Positions 18,642 through 30,565 of a DNA stretch of 64,000 bases are shown here, in pieces. Below the pieces are notes generated by a model. That model had not been told where the DNA came from and made no database searches. It saw nothing but the letters and a program-made list of their open reading frames with translations. Position 1 is the first letter of the stretch, and every line of letters begins with the position of its first letter. The position numbers and the translations under genes are program-made. The stretch is from Hyaloperonospora brassicae (lineage: Eukaryota; Oomycota; Peronosporomycetes; Peronosporales; Peronosporaceae). The stretch spans positions 62,001-126,000 of the forward strand of contig CANTFL010001463.1 in assembly GCA_947650285.1 (NCBI GenBank), in the 5' to 3' direction.

Positions 18642-20100
18642 ATGAGTCGCAATGTTTACTTCATCGGTCCATCTTTCGGGGTACAATTGTAACAAAGCTT
18701 GACGATGACCTAATTCCAAAACCCAGAAGTGACATGAAACAGGAGATTTAGGCAGAAGTGACAAAGCTGGTCGAGGTAACATTGCACTCAGCGATTATTT
18801 TGCAAACCATTAAGTCGAAGAATAATGTGTCAGTGTCTAAATATCATCATTTATTTGGCCAGTGCTGTCTCGTACAGACAGGGGATAGTGAAAGGAAAGA
18901 GCAGCAGCTGAACGGTAGATCCCGACTGACCATTTCCATTTGACTGTGGCAAGGAAGACCTGCAAAAACCATCAGCACATCGACGCGGTTGCTCGCCGCG
19001 CTTGCGACCAGCAAGAACCTGCACAACTTGTCACTTCGACATACATGATAGCCGACCGCTGAACAAAATGCGAAGTGAAACTAGAGCAGCTTCACCACGA
19101 GCAGACGCATCCGGTGTAAAAGCGACGGCCTTGGCACAGACTTTACAGCAATCTAAGAGCATAAAAAATTGGTATTGTCACTTAAGCAGACGCTTTTTGT
19201 GCTCTTGCATTTACTGTTCGACCACGTGTTTCCAACTGACACTCCACTTTACTGACCTGGGCAGAGAAACATGCACTGATGAGCTGACATGCGTTCAGGT
19301 TGCGTGGATAGATCGAAAATGAAACCTCGGAAAGCAAGATTGGCAATGGCGTCGTCTCACACACATTTGTGTATACGTCTCTGGTCGATGTCAGTGGCAC
19401 TCTGTCATCGCAAACGACACTCAAATGTCAATTTGCTTGGGACATCTGCGATGACTGCTTCGTCCTGTGTGAGCACATTTTGTAGCTTTCACTGCTGATT
19501 CCGTCGAGCCAGCAACATCCTTCAACATACGATGATGAGGTGATTGACTTTGGCGCACAAATGATCATGTGAAATATCGCACGGTATCGCGTGCCGTGAT
19601 GGCCATGAGAGCACTATCAGCTTATGCTGATGGGTTTCGCCTCAGCCTAGCAAAGTGTAAACTGAAGATCAAACGTAGCAACACGCCTGTACCGTCGTAA
19701 CTTCGGCGCTTGCTAGTTTGACAAAGATTGATCGTAGCAACTAGACCTTCAATCTGTGGACCAGCTCAGCGACGTCATTACGCTTCATACGAGCCCATAA
19801 GACTTGTCCGCCACAGTAGTCCTCGAGGGGAACGGCGCGGGTTGGACATGTGGTTGTTCTGCTTCAGCAGTGCAATGTGATAAAAGCTAAGAGAAGAAGC
19901 ACGTCCACAAGTCAGAAGGGGTATTATTACGCATACAACGAAAAGCCACACCTTGGTGCTTTGTCGATAGATGGTAACATCTACACCCAAAGAAAGTCAT
20001 TTGTGTATGTTCTTGTGAGCGAATCTACGAGCCGTGAAAGGAAGATAAAGCTGCATCGTGCAAGACGAGATAGAACTTAGGGAGGTAGTTTACATCATTC
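18642..20100. other. Intergenic, probable LINE debris
   Basis: No intact gene. A short stretch near 19600-19670 translates to something like a LINE RT thumb region (…GFRLSLAKCKLK…), but it is too short and broken to assign firmly. Confidence 0.35.
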
Positions 20101-20119
20101 TAGTCAAGGATGCAAGTCG

Positions 20120-20545
20120 GCGGTGGTGGCCTTGTCCTATGGTCGACAGCAGGCAACTGATAGCGGCTTTGCTCCTGTTATCGTTGACCGAAAATAGTAG
20201 CACCCCGCTCCGAGGTGTACCGCTGCAACGCAAGCCGAACCTCACCGCACTCTGTCAAAAGTGCGGGCTCAAGCCGATGATATCATGGTCGCCAGCGGGA
20301 CTCACCATCACCGTGCACTTAACGAGGTGGTAGAACTTGCTGCAAACGTTGCACCGGATACCAATCACTCGATCCGAGGTCACGCGCCGACCGACCGGGC
20401 CGCCGCTCGAAGACTTCAACAACACGTCAAACACCATGTCAAGCATGATGTCAACTGACTCGATACATCAATCTCCGTCGACGTCGGATAGACTGCCCGC
20501 CGCACGCCACCCAACCGCAACCGGGTATCTGCGGAGCACCAAATG
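20120..20545 (+). pseudogene. 3' relic of a second, diverged LINE (RNase H tail)
   Basis: Broken frames align by eye with the tail of the LINE ending near 16760. ALSYGRQQATDSGF corresponds to GLVYGLRQAKESGY, and APDTNHSIRGHAPTDRAAARRLQ to AMETKHSLQVHAPSDRAIARTLQ. Stops and frameshifts separate the segments. The following 80 bases resemble the 3' untranslated sequence after 16760. Confidence 0.65.
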
Positions 20546-22549
20546 ATAGCAAGAAGACTGTCACCATTTGTACTGACAGACTGTAGGCTACCGCAGGCTA
20601 TGTCCGCCAGATTGCTAGACTCGGACAAAGATTGTGGGTCGTAGTCGTTGCGCAGCGTACCGCACATACAAATCGAAACAAACCAGCCAAGGACATCGTC
20701 ACCAACGCCAGAACCCACGTTGCCACCGAAGAGCGCACAACTGACATAATGTCTGGATCACACGACACTCGACGTACACGAAGGCAGGTACTTCGTCCTT
20801 TCAGGCCTCCATCATCATCTTGATGAGTGTCATTGTCATCAGACCTTTGACTGAAACGTCGTCCTGAGTCGTGGTGGTCACCTGTTCCATTGCTACTTGT
20901 TGTACATGTTGTGGATGCGTCCACCTGCAGTAGCGCCTCTGGGATCTGATCACGGCAGGATGAAAAGAAGCGATCTACGGTCACACTCTAAGGAGTACAA
21001 GTAGAAGCAGAGGAGGGCAGAAACATGGACGAAACGAGGACGAAACGAGGACGAACGTGACCTTATATGGACCGATTTTCAAGATGATCGTCCGCGAACA
21101 TATGCCGCATTGCATCTAGTTCTGGCGTCCAGCTTTGCCACTCGGGTACCATTCCACCCCAACGCTGACAAACGACGAGCCGTGGCGAGCACGATGACAG
21201 TGTAGTCTCCTATATTCACACAAATAAACCTCCAGTTGTCTCTACCATCAACAAGGAATGAGCGCATGTGCATAATGCGGTGTACAGTCTGCATCCATAC
21301 GGCATTGTACACAGTAGCGGTCCTCCAGGCGTACAGCAGGAACACATAACCTCCTTCCTCCTCTCAAGAATCTGCCTCGGTTCTACATGTGTCATGGGCA
21401 ATAGGCACCCCACAAGTTCCAATGCGACGTCCACGTAGACGTGCAACATCGTCGCATACGTTAATGCACACGAGTGCTCAGTGCAACAGAGAAGACAAGT
21501 TTCTCCCGGTGCAAATTTGCAGTCGCGCAGTGTGGCCAGCTCCCTATTGAGCTCGCCGCCATGTTGTCACTAAGTTGTCGATGCTGCTGCTGTCAGGTTA
21601 CCATTCACTACACTTTTGGCGCCGTACGCCGCTGCAAAAGTGTACCGACGAGCCGACACCCAAGAGACTGAAAGTGTCACGTCAGTTGTGGCGGAAGCTC
21701 ATCCACTACGTCGGCAATGCGTACGCTACAGTTCGATCTACGTGCAGACCAAGACCCGCTTCACTCGCGTAGTCAAGCAGTCCACACAATTCCTCCTCGT
21801 CACGCCCCCTCCTCCTTGTCTGCATGACACGCGATCAACGAACGACCGCCGACGCCGCATCTTTCCACGACCGGTCCTGAAGATTGGCGAAGCGAGCCAC
21901 CGCTTCCGGCGACAAGCTCCGCCCATCCAACCGGACCCGAACGAGATACCGGGCGTGTGTTGCATAGACACGTCTGGTTCTCTCGCCCTCTGCAGTGGTC
22001 CAAAAGACCCGCCACGCGACCACTCGTTCGCATTCGTCAACGCGCGTGCAGTGTCTCCTTCCGATCCGCCTCCGTCCATCCATACGCTCCGGTACTACCT
22101 CTGCTGCATCTCCTGCACACAACTGTCCACTTGCCTCTTGGAACGAGTCCTTGGCGATTGTATACATAACTTACACTAACGCTATCATCAGCGAGGGGTG
22201 CCGCGTGCCAGCCATGGACGAGTTCCATGCGTTCGCTGGCCGGCTGAGATGAGACCCTTATCACCTGATCCGGATCATACCGGCGGAGGGACTGCTGCTC
22301 TTCTCTTCTCTTGACCGCTCTGCTTCTCTCTCTCTCTCTCTTTGTGTCTGTGTGTCTGTGTGTATTGCACTGCCTAACCATTGCCAGCTCCGACCGACCA
22401 CTAGAGATACCGTTAGGTGCCCAGTCCATTCACATCCCAATGCCGCGTCGGTTTTGTTCAAGCAAAAGAGAAATCGCTTCCTTACTCACCGAACTCTCTC
22501 TGTCTCTTGTTGTTGTCGGTGGTGGTGTCCCTCATTCAGACTGAGTCAA
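20546..22549. other. Intergenic, no supported gene
   Basis: Several 60-187 codon frames overlap on both strands with no domain and no plausible start context. CT-rich microsatellite lies at about 22318-22345. The last few hundred bases are presumably the promoter and 5' leader of the transporter gene. Confidence 0.4.
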
Positions 22550-24229
22550 ATGCTGGCGAGCGGCGTGTTCAGCGGCGTAATGGCTGCCACTCTCATTGCC
22601 GTTGCTGCCTACGCCATTGTCGTGAGTCGCCGGATGGACATTCAGTCGGTCCAAAGCTTTGTCAGGTGCGTCCAGTTGACTATGTGTGTGTGTGTGTGTG
22701 TGTGTGAGGGACTCACTGATCCTGTCCTGACTGCCGTGGCAAACGTGTGTGTGTGTGCCTGTGTGTGTCTGATCTATTGCGTGCCACCCAACCTCCAGTG
22801 CCAAGAACTCGACCACGACGCTGCGGCTCGCGTGGTGTTTGTTCTCGGCCGGCATTGGCGCTGGAACGCTCTTTTCGTACCCGCAGATTGGCGTGGACGC
22901 AGGCGCGTGGGGCGTCATTGGCTACGCGCTCTCTGGCGTAGTCGGCATGCTCGTGCTCGCTCTTGTTGGGCCGTCCACGCGCTCGGCCCTCGGCGAGAAC
23001 GTCACGATGACGGACGTTGTCTCGCAGCGCTTTGGCTACGTGTTGCAAGTCTACGTCGGCTTCATCTCGATGTTCTACCAGTTCATCTGCCTCGCGTCCG
23101 AGTACACGTGCATTGCCCAGCTCACGACAATGCTGTCGCCCAGTGCGCACCCGATCGTGCCGATCCTCATTGTCGCGTTCCTCACGAACCTCTACCTCGT
23201 GATCGGCGGCCTGCGCGCGAGCTTGGCGACCGACGTGTGGCAAGGCATTGGCGTCGTGGCGCTCGTCACGATCGTTTGCATCGCAATGTTCTTCCACGTG
23301 TCGATCCCCGACGGCGCCTGGGCCCGCACGAACGTCGCTGCGTTCACGACCACCGGCTTTGAGACACTCGTGACGCTCGTGATTGCAGTGACGGCGTCCA
23401 ATTTGTTCTTCACGGGCTTCTGGCAACGCGTGTACGCGGCCTACGACGACCGCACGTTGCGCAGAGGGGCCGTGCTTGCCAGCGTGATCATTGCATTGTT
23501 CACCGTGGCGCTTGCCATCGCCGGCATGGTGTCGTATCTCGCGTACCCAGACGGTGCCTTGTTCTTCGCGATCCTCATCGACATGGGCCGCGGCTGGCAA
23601 GTGCTCATTGTTGTAGTGATTGCCATGTTATCAAGCGGCGTGTCCGATTCGATTCAAATTGGACTGGCAGCTGAGCTCACCACGTGCTTCCCCACGATGT
23701 CGTTGGTACACGCGCGCATTGTCTGTGGTGCGTGCTTGAAGCTTCCCGTCGTATGTACTGCTGTGTGTGTGTGTGTGTTGGTAACCTGTTTACCGTTCTG
23801 TTCTGTTCCTTCGTTGCAGTGCTCCTCAACGCGCCTGCGATCGCCATCGGCTACCAGCAGTACGACATCCTGACACTGTACCTCATTGCTGATCTCCTGT
23901 GCACGGCTGCCGTTGGTCCCATGCTGCTGTGCACGTGGAAGCGCGCGACCCGTCCAGGTGCACTCGCTGGCAGCGCTTCTGGTCTGGTCACGATCTTTGT
24001 CTGTGGCGTCATCATGCAGGGCAAGTTCGTGGGCGGCTTCAACTGGTTCGTCTTGCCAGAAGGTCTCTACTCGCAGAACAGCATGATCACGTTCATCGTG
24101 ACGTTGATCATACCCCCCGTCGTCACCATCGCCGTGTCTTTGATGACGGAACCGAGTGCCAACGAAGTGAACAGGGACGACAGCTACCTGCTGCAGCACT
24201 CATTTGTCCAAGAAAGCACCAAAGCGTAG
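22550..24229 (+). CDS. Sodium:solute symporter family transporter (3 exons)
   Basis: The gene model joins 22550-22665, 22799-23727 and 23820-24229 (1,455 bp, 484 aa). The introns are 133 and 92 bp, both GT-AG and both GT-repeat-rich. The product is almost entirely hydrophobic helices, about 13 by eye. It opens with MLASGVFSGVMAATLIAVAAYA. Exon 2 contains WCLFSAGIGAGTLFSYPQIG, a Gly-rich unwound first transport helix typical of the solute:sodium symporter (SSS, LeuT-fold) family, then YALSGVVGMLVLALVGP. It should move a small solute with Na+ or H+ across the plasma membrane. The substrate cannot be told; DUR3-type urea carriers are one possible relative. The end is a short hydrophilic tail (VNRDDSYLLQHSFVQESTKA). 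Confidence 0.85.
22666..22798 (+). other. Intron 1 of the transporter gene, with (GT)n tracts
   Basis: Donor GTGCGT and acceptor CTCCAG. Removing it joins SFV to SAKNSTTT in frame. It contains two GT dinucleotide runs (about 22685-22706 and 22745-22770). Confidence 0.85.
23728..23819 (+). other. Intron 2 of the transporter gene
   Basis: Donor GTGCGT and acceptor TTGCAG. Removal joins ARIVC to VLLNAPAIAIG in frame. The open reading through the donor otherwise ends in low-complexity VCVCV sequence. Confidence 0.85.
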
Positions 24230-25350
24230 CGAAGGCCTCACGAATTGTCGAAAGCGTTGGCAGTGGATTTAGGCACAAGTCGACGTGGGCATCGATTGCA
24301 CTGTCAAAGTGCTGTGGTTCAATGATGGAACGAGATGTAGAGTCGATGGGAAGTCGTGTGGAAGGCAGCGGGTGGAGAAGACAATGGGACACTTGTGGAG
24401 CTTTTCGGACGATTGCAGTGAGCTACCGGTGTGCTGCGCAGCTGCCACGTAGCGAAGACCGACATATAGTTCGTGTGGAGGCGGACATTAATGAACTTTG
24501 ACAGCGAATCCAACAGCGGACGAAGTTTTGAGCTCAGTTTTTGACATTGCGAGAAGTAACGGATTTGGTGCATCGTGCGCGGGTAGTCAAGAAGCAGCTC
24601 GACGACTAGCAGTGGCTCATATGTTGCACGAACAGCGCGTTGGATCCTCTTTGCAATGCGTCTTGAATGATGGCCAGTAGCAGCTAAACGGTAACGCTTT
24701 TCTGCAATTGGGTATCCTTTGAGCGCATTATGTTTAATTCAATGCGATCAGTTGTGCTGCTAATGGCTGTGAGTTGTGACTGGAGGATGCAGTTGAAACA
24801 TGTGCGGAAAAGCGTTTGCGTATGACAAGTGGGTCGTTGAAGTTGTGACTGGCGAAAACGTGTCACTGGAAGGAGCTCACGCTTGTCTTCCAGTATGTAC
24901 GCATGTTGTTTTTGTACGATCAAAGTCGGACGTGCACAATTCGAGCAGAGCAAAAGACGCCCCAGAATAATCTGATGACGGTTGCGCTGCTGCTTAAGTG
25001 CGCCAGATAGAGCAGTGCCGCCACAAGTACACAAAAGTAGACAGCGAGGCTCTATCGATCGGTATTTCATCGGTATATCTATTCATCGGTCGAACGATCG
25101 ATCGATCGACCGATGCATCCATCCGACAATCTATCTCTCGATCTATTTATCGACCGACCTGTGCATCTATCGAGCAATCTATCGCTACTTTGCGCATCAA
25201 CCAACATCCATCCATCCATCTATTCCTCTATCTTCTGCATCGCTCTATTATTGACGTGGCAAACACGCCCGCCTGCCTCGATCCTTCCGGTCTAGCGCCA
25301 CACAACTGACAGCCCGAAGTGTACACCTACACCACCAACAGCTCCTCAAC
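24230..25350. other. Intergenic with ATCG/TATC-rich simple sequence
   Basis: No gene supported. Between about 25040 and 25230 the sequence is a degenerate microsatellite built on ATCG/ATCT units. The last 100 bases lead into the next gene. Confidence 0.45.
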
Positions 25351-26674
25351 ATGTTCATGCGCCGCACGTTCGCCGTCGGCTCTCGCCGTGTCCACCAGCC
25401 GCAGCGCATCGCTCACTGCGTCGTCGCGCCCCGTCCCTTCACCGCCTCAAGCTCTCGATTCAGCCCGCGACTGACTTCGGAGCAACTCGTCGAGCGCCGC
25501 GCCGCGCGCAACGCGGTCCGTTTAGCAGCGCATGGGAAGGAGACGAGCGCTGGCTCTACGCTGTACATCGAAGGATCGGTGCGGTACTACACCCGCCACT
25601 GTGTCATTGTGGAGCCGCAGCACACGGACTCCAAGTCGTGGCCCGCAAAGCTCGAGCACACGCCCGGCCACGCCTTGAGTTTGTATCGGGACGCGCTGGT
25701 GGCACTGTATGGCGGAGATGTCGTGAAGGTCAGGAAGAGTCCGTTGCTCGTGACAGCAGCGATTCCATATATGGACACGTGCAGTGCTTTTCGGCTGCAA
25801 GAAGAAGAAGAAGAAGAAGAGGGGAAGACACGTGTGGATCGTGCAGAAAAAGGGACACATGACGTTCTCGTCTTCCCGGATGCCGTGCGCGTTCATGACG
25901 TCGATCCTGTGCAAAGTCCGTCTCGGGCGTTAGCTGAATGGACTGATTGCAGAGTTCCAATCGATTGGGATGATCTCACGTGCAGTGTCATTGTCTCTTG
26001 TTGACAGTTCCACTGCTAGTGCGGGGAGCTCTAGAGACTGCGTCAAACTTGTCTGCGTTGCTACGACGAGAGTACGTGCGTCGATGGTGTATTGGTTCTT
26101 GGGTTGCGGGTAGTGATGTCGAGAGTTAGTTGGCCCGTATGTCACGCTTTGTCAACGTGCTCGGTGGCAGGAAGATGCGCTACGCGGATATGGAAAAGGG
26201 GTACCATGTGATGGTGTGTGGTCATGCTGCAAGGTAAACCAGAGTCTCCGTGTGTGTTGTCTCTCTCTCTCTCTCTCTCGTTCTCACCTGTTGGCAATGT
26301 GCTCACGCTCGCAATGGCTGACGCTTGTTCGTTGTGATACTAGAGACGTACGCTGTGGCTGCAAAGGGCCAGAACTGCTGCAGTGGCTAAAAGCCACGGC
26401 CTCGCGCGACGACAAGCCGCTGCATTTGTGGCTGTCCAGTCACATGGGCGGTCACCGCTTCGCAGCAACGTGTGTCGCGTACCCTACCGGTGACTGGTTT
26501 GGTCTGCTAAATGACCAGGACAGAGCTAGCGACGTGCTGGAGGCGGTCACCAACGAGGATCCGTTGCGAGTGTACAAGTTGTGGCGTGGACGTATGGGTC
26601 TCACGCCGCACGACATGCATCGAGCCGTCACAGAAAGAGTGGAACAGTGCGAAGACGGTGCCAGAGCGGCCTAG
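25351..26674 (+). CDS. Apd1/Aim32-like (sucrase/ferredoxin-like) protein, 4 exons
   Basis: The model joins 25351-25915, 26008-26086, 26171-26233 and 26344-26674 (1,038 bp, 345 aa). The introns are 92, 84 and 110 bp, all GT-AG. Domain evidence includes RHCVIVEPQHTDSKSW and VLVFPDAVRVHDV in exon 1. Across the last junction there is GYHVMVCGHAARDVRCGC, then HLWLSSHMGGHRFAATCVAYP and GDWFGLL. The C-G-H...R-D-x-R-C-G and H-x-G-G-H pattern is that of the Apd1/Aim32 family, thioredoxin-fold proteins binding a [2Fe-2S] cluster with Cys and His ligands. The Arg-rich, acid-poor N-terminus looks like a mitochondrial presequence. A poly-Glu run (about residues 151-157) is unusual. The first intron boundary is least certain; the joined frame is divisible by three. 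Confidence 0.8.
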
Positions 26675-28528
26675 ACGCAAAAGGGTACACTGTGAGTCAA
26701 TCGTCGGCTCTCGGTTTCCACTATGCTTTTTGCGATCTCCTGCATGCGATCGATCTATTCAGAGCTTTTGTATGCAGAGCAAGTCTGTTGTGGTAGTAGC
26801 GATGCTCAGTTGAACTTTGGCAGTGGGCCGTGACAGACCACGTCAGCAATGCCACGATCGGTGGTGCGACGTCGAGTACCGCATCGCACTTTGGACGTGC
26901 AGACGTGAGAGTGCACGACTTTACCGCGTTGACAAGCGCACGACCAACCCCCAAACGGCCATGTTTCTCACAGTTACGCTTTGCACACGATACCAATGGT
27001 AAAGGCCGTGCTGCGGGCGAGAGCTCACCGCTCTGCAGTGTGGCTTCGATTGCAAGCGAGCGGTCTGACTCGTGCCAGCTGGCCGGCTGGGACCGACCAG
27101 CTGGCTCGTTACCATCGCGATGTGAGCGTTGGGCACTGCAGCGAGAGATCCGCTCGTCGAATTGGATCGACTGCTGGCGCTGGACTCGCTCAGCGCATGG
27201 TCGGCACGCAATAAAGTCAGTGCCTCTGGGTTTTTTTTCTCAGGACGGAAAGCGAATAACGCGCCTGACGAGGACCCACCTGACGATTTTGAACAGGTCT
27301 CGACATAACGTGTATGTAAAAGCGGGGGCTGCAAACATTCACAGACAGGCACATTGGCGCTCGTTATGGATCGCAGCGCGCTACTATTGGGGTGACGACG
27401 ACCTCGATCACAACGAGGTCACAAGGGACGACGAGGTGAAACGAGTCTGAACATTATCCGGTCACCCACCGCTCAGACGCTCTCTTGGAATCTGTACGAC
27501 AATCATCCGCCATCGCGTCTGATTCGCCCCGCTTTTGTTCGTTTTCGAAAACTAGCGAGCCCCTCTACCAGTTGCTGTCGACTTTAGCGCGTTCGTGCGC
27601 CGGCATTGAAGTCACTCGCTCAGGCACGAGGGGACCGCCTCGAGCGTGAAGAAGAAAACGATCGAGAAACAGCTTTCCATGATCCTCCCCCGGCAAGAAA
27701 CATGTCGCACTGTTTAGCCCGCGACGCTCTTTTGCTCTGTCGCGCGCTGGGCCTTAAGTCCGCCCGTGCGTCGACTGACTCGGCTTCCTCCGTCACCGAG
27801 ACGGCGCGGTCGTCAATCCCGTCGCTTGCCGTCGCCATCAGCTTCTCGGGCTGAAACCGTCGCTGGGACAATCGAACGAGCGAGCGAGAGCGGTGCGAGC
27901 GCCGTCGGGTCAGCCCCGGACGGAGCCTTCGACGGTGCCATGTGGAGATGACCTGAGCCTGCTTTTTGCGCAAAGACGCCGCAGACGGTTTTGCCACTGG
28001 GTTCAGGTCGCTGCCGCCCTCGTCCGTCCGTCCGTCGCCCCTTTTGTGCTGCCTTTGCGCGAGCCCAATGCTGCGGCTCAGTTCAGTTACGTTGTCGTGG
28101 AAGAGTCGGAGCCAAGGACGGAAATCAAGGGGAAGGGGAGCGCGGACCATTGGACAAGAGTATGTGCGTAGTCGGTCCGTCTGTGTGTGTGTGTGTGTGT
28201 GGAGACAGGGCTGGCCAGCCATCCGGCCAGTCTCTTTTGTGTCGTGTGGCCGTCCCGTCTCCCACGTGCTGGGTCCAGGGGAGTTCAGACCCCCCCGCGC
28301 GCGCCGTCAATGCGCCCCACCAGTGTGCCGCATTTGTGAATTTCGCGCGCCGTACCGAGCGACTCGACCGGACCGGCCCCCCCCACCCCGACCCCCACCG
28401 TGACCATCACTCTTCCACCGCGCTCGCGTCTGTGATCGGCATCCAGTGCGCACTCGACCGACCGTCCGCCCGCTTCCACCCCCAGACATTCCGTCCGTCC
28501 GTCCGTCAGTCCATCTTTCCCTTTCCCT
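26675..28528. other. Intergenic, no supported gene
   Basis: Frames of up to 310 codons appear on both strands in the GC-rich part (27.6-28.5 kb). They overlap each other, lack domains and read through obvious leader sequence (GTGT microsatellite at 28180-28202; CCGTCCGT runs at 28016-28033 and 28492-28508). This is more likely the promoter and 5' leader of the RING gene. Confidence 0.45.
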
Positions 28529-28600
28529 TTGCCGCTTCTACCGCCACTGCCTCTGCCGCACTGCAACAAAGCGCTTTTTTTCCCGCGGCTCTCCTCATCC

Positions 28601-30565
28601 ATGGCAACGACCACTACTACTGCCACGACACCAACTGGCGGCAGCTCCAGTCACACGTTCGTGCCGTCGCCCAGCAGCGCCGCCGACGCGCGGACCAGTC
28701 CCAGCAACCGCAGCCACCGCAGCAGCAGCAGCACGAGCAGCAGCGCCGACGTCCGGGCCGCACCGGCCTCTCGCTTTGCCCAGCGCCGCCTGCGCGTGCT
28801 GACTGCGCCGCGCCACAGCAACAAAATGCACCGCACGCGGACGCTGTCGGAGCTCATTCTGCTGTCGCCGCGCAGCAGTCCGCGCGTCCCGCGGCGCCAC
28901 AAGCGCCTGGAGATGGACATTGAAGTCTCGCGCTTCTTTGCCGCCAGCGAAGGGCTCGTGGACCTCGCGAGCAGCCACTGCAGTCCGTACAGCAGCACAA
29001 TGAGTACGTCTGGTACCGGTACGAGTACCGGTAGCCGTTCCGGTTCGTTCCACAGCCCGCGGAGCTTCTCGGACGCGAGTCAGCAGCAGCTCTGCCTGTC
29101 GACGTCGTCGTCGTCTCTTGACGGCCCCGCGAGCGTCGACGCGTCATCGTCGTCGTCGTCGTTTGACGAGGAGAAGATGGACGTGGATCACGAGCCCGAC
29201 GCCGAACCCGACGCCGAGCCGCCGCGTCACGGCCGCTCGGTGAACGACGTCGTCGACGTCCTGTTTGAGATCCACTCGGCGCTCAAGAGCCGCCACGTGG
29301 GGCAGCGCACGGCCGCGTCGGCACTCGCAGCGAGCAATTTAGTGAGCACGTTCGTCGGGTACCCGCCGGCAGTCGAGTGCGTGCCGCGCGACGTGCAGCT
29401 CGAGGCGCTCGAGAACACGCGGAAGATGCTCGAGTGCGCCATCTGCCAGGAGGTCTTTACGAACGCGACAGAGGCCACGTGCTGTGGGCAGATCTTCTGC
29501 AAAGACTGCATCGAGCGCTGGGTGAGCGAGCGCAGTTCGTGCCCCATGTGTCGAGAAGCCATTGGCTTTTCGCTCTTGGCGGCCTCGCGCCACGCCCAGC
29601 GCATGGCCAACGAGATGACTGTCAGCTGCGGCTACTGCGCCGAGAGCATGAAGAAAGCGCGTCTGGCGGACCACGTGAAGGCCTGCGACCAGGCGCCCGT
29701 GGAGCCGCCGCCGCCGGCCGACGTTGCGCTGCGGCAGCTGCTGCTGTGCACAGCGCGACGCAATACCGTGTGCCTCGCGCGGTTCCTCATGGCGACGGTG
29801 CCGCCGCAGGCGCTCATGATGCAGTGCTACATTCGCACGCGCGGCGGCGGGAACTATGAGCTGTATACACAGGACACGGACACGCTGCTGTGCACGGCAG
29901 TGCGTCGACGCCAGTACGACATGTCGGTGAGCTTTCTCATCTTTCTCGCTACGGATGTGGACACGGCAGCAGACGGGACAATGGCGACAGAAGCAGAGGC
30001 GCTTGGGCCGTCGATCAACGCAGCGATGCCCGTGGCTCGACTCGACAAGAACTACATGGGCTCGCAGTACACCATGTACGACACGACGGGGAACGTGCCG
30101 CTGGAGCTGGGCGCAGTGCAGTACGCTGCAACGTTTGGCAAGTCGCCGCGTCAGATGCGCGTTGCACTGCCGCTTGTGGAGCCCATTGCCGGTGCCGACA
30201 GTGCGGTGGATGGCACGCCGTCGTGGGCAGTGCAGTCGTGGCGACCAGAGACGAAGGAGGACACGATATTGGCCCAAGTGGAGAACCCGGACGCAGCGCG
30301 TGCGTTGCATCTGATCAACAAGCCGCCAGTCTGGATCGAGTCGCTCGAGGCGTACTGTTTGGACTTTGGTGGCCGCGTCGCTGCTGCGTCCGTGAAGAAC
30401 TTTTTGCTGTCGCATCCGCACGACATGGACAAGACGCTCATGCTGTTTGGCCGGACACAAGATCGTCAGGTGTACTCGATGGACTACGCGCACCCGTTCA
30501 CTCCCGTGCAGGCGTTTGCGATCGCGCTGAGCAGTATGGACTCGCACCTCGTGACGTTTGATTAG
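28601..30565 (+). CDS. RING-type zinc-finger protein, probable E3 ubiquitin ligase
   Basis: The chosen ATG gives 654 aa; the frame is open 24 codons further, to an ATG at 28529. The N-terminal 250 residues are Ser/Thr-rich and low in complexity. Residues 279-315 form a RING finger, C-x2-C...CCGQIFCKDC...C-x2-C, in which the usual His is Gln. Just after it is a second finger, CGYC...H-x3-C (CGYCAESMKKARLADHVKAC), like the TRAF-type fingers that follow RINGs. The remaining 300 residues look globular and include RTRGGGNYELYTQDTDTLL, with no family I recognise. It probably transfers ubiquitin, with the C-terminal part selecting substrates. It is convergent with the left Argonaute gene. Confidence 0.85.
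   Translation: MATTTTTATTPTGGSSSHTFVPSPSSAADARTSPSNRSHRSSSSTSSSADVRAAPASRFAQRRLRVLTAPRHSNKMHRTRTLSELILLSPRSSPRVPRRHKRLEMDIEVSRFFAASEGLVDLASSHCSPYSSTMSTSGTGTSTGSRSGSFHSPRSFSDASQQQLCLSTSSSSLDGPASVDASSSSSSFDEEKMDVDHEPDAEPDAEPPRHGRSVNDVVDVLFEIHSALKSRHVGQRTAASALAASNLVSTFVGYPPAVECVPRDVQLEALENTRKMLECAICQEVFTNATEATCCGQIFCKDCIERWVSERSSCPMCREAIGFSLLAASRHAQRMANEMTVSCGYCAESMKKARLADHVKACDQAPVEPPPPADVALRQLLLCTARRNTVCLARFLMATVPPQALMMQCYIRTRGGGNYELYTQDTDTLLCTAVRRRQYDMSVSFLIFLATDVDTAADGTMATEAEALGPSINAAMPVARLDKNYMGSQYTMYDTTGNVPLELGAVQYAATFGKSPRQMRVALPLVEPIAGADSAVDGTPSWAVQSWRPETKEDTILAQVENPDAARALHLINKPPVWIESLEAYCLDFGGRVAAASVKNFLLSHPHDMDKTLMLFGRTQDRQVYSMDYAHPFTPVQAFAIALSSMDSHLVTFD

Noticed and set aside
22713..23600. 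295-codon minus-strand ORF opposite the transporter
   Set aside because: It is a His/Arg/Glu-rich antisense shadow of exon 2, while the plus strand encodes a clear membrane transporter.
27620..28923. ORFs of 200-310 codons on both strands before the RING gene
   Set aside because: They overlap each other, run through GTGT and CCGT microsatellites, and have no domain; the region fits a promoter and leader.
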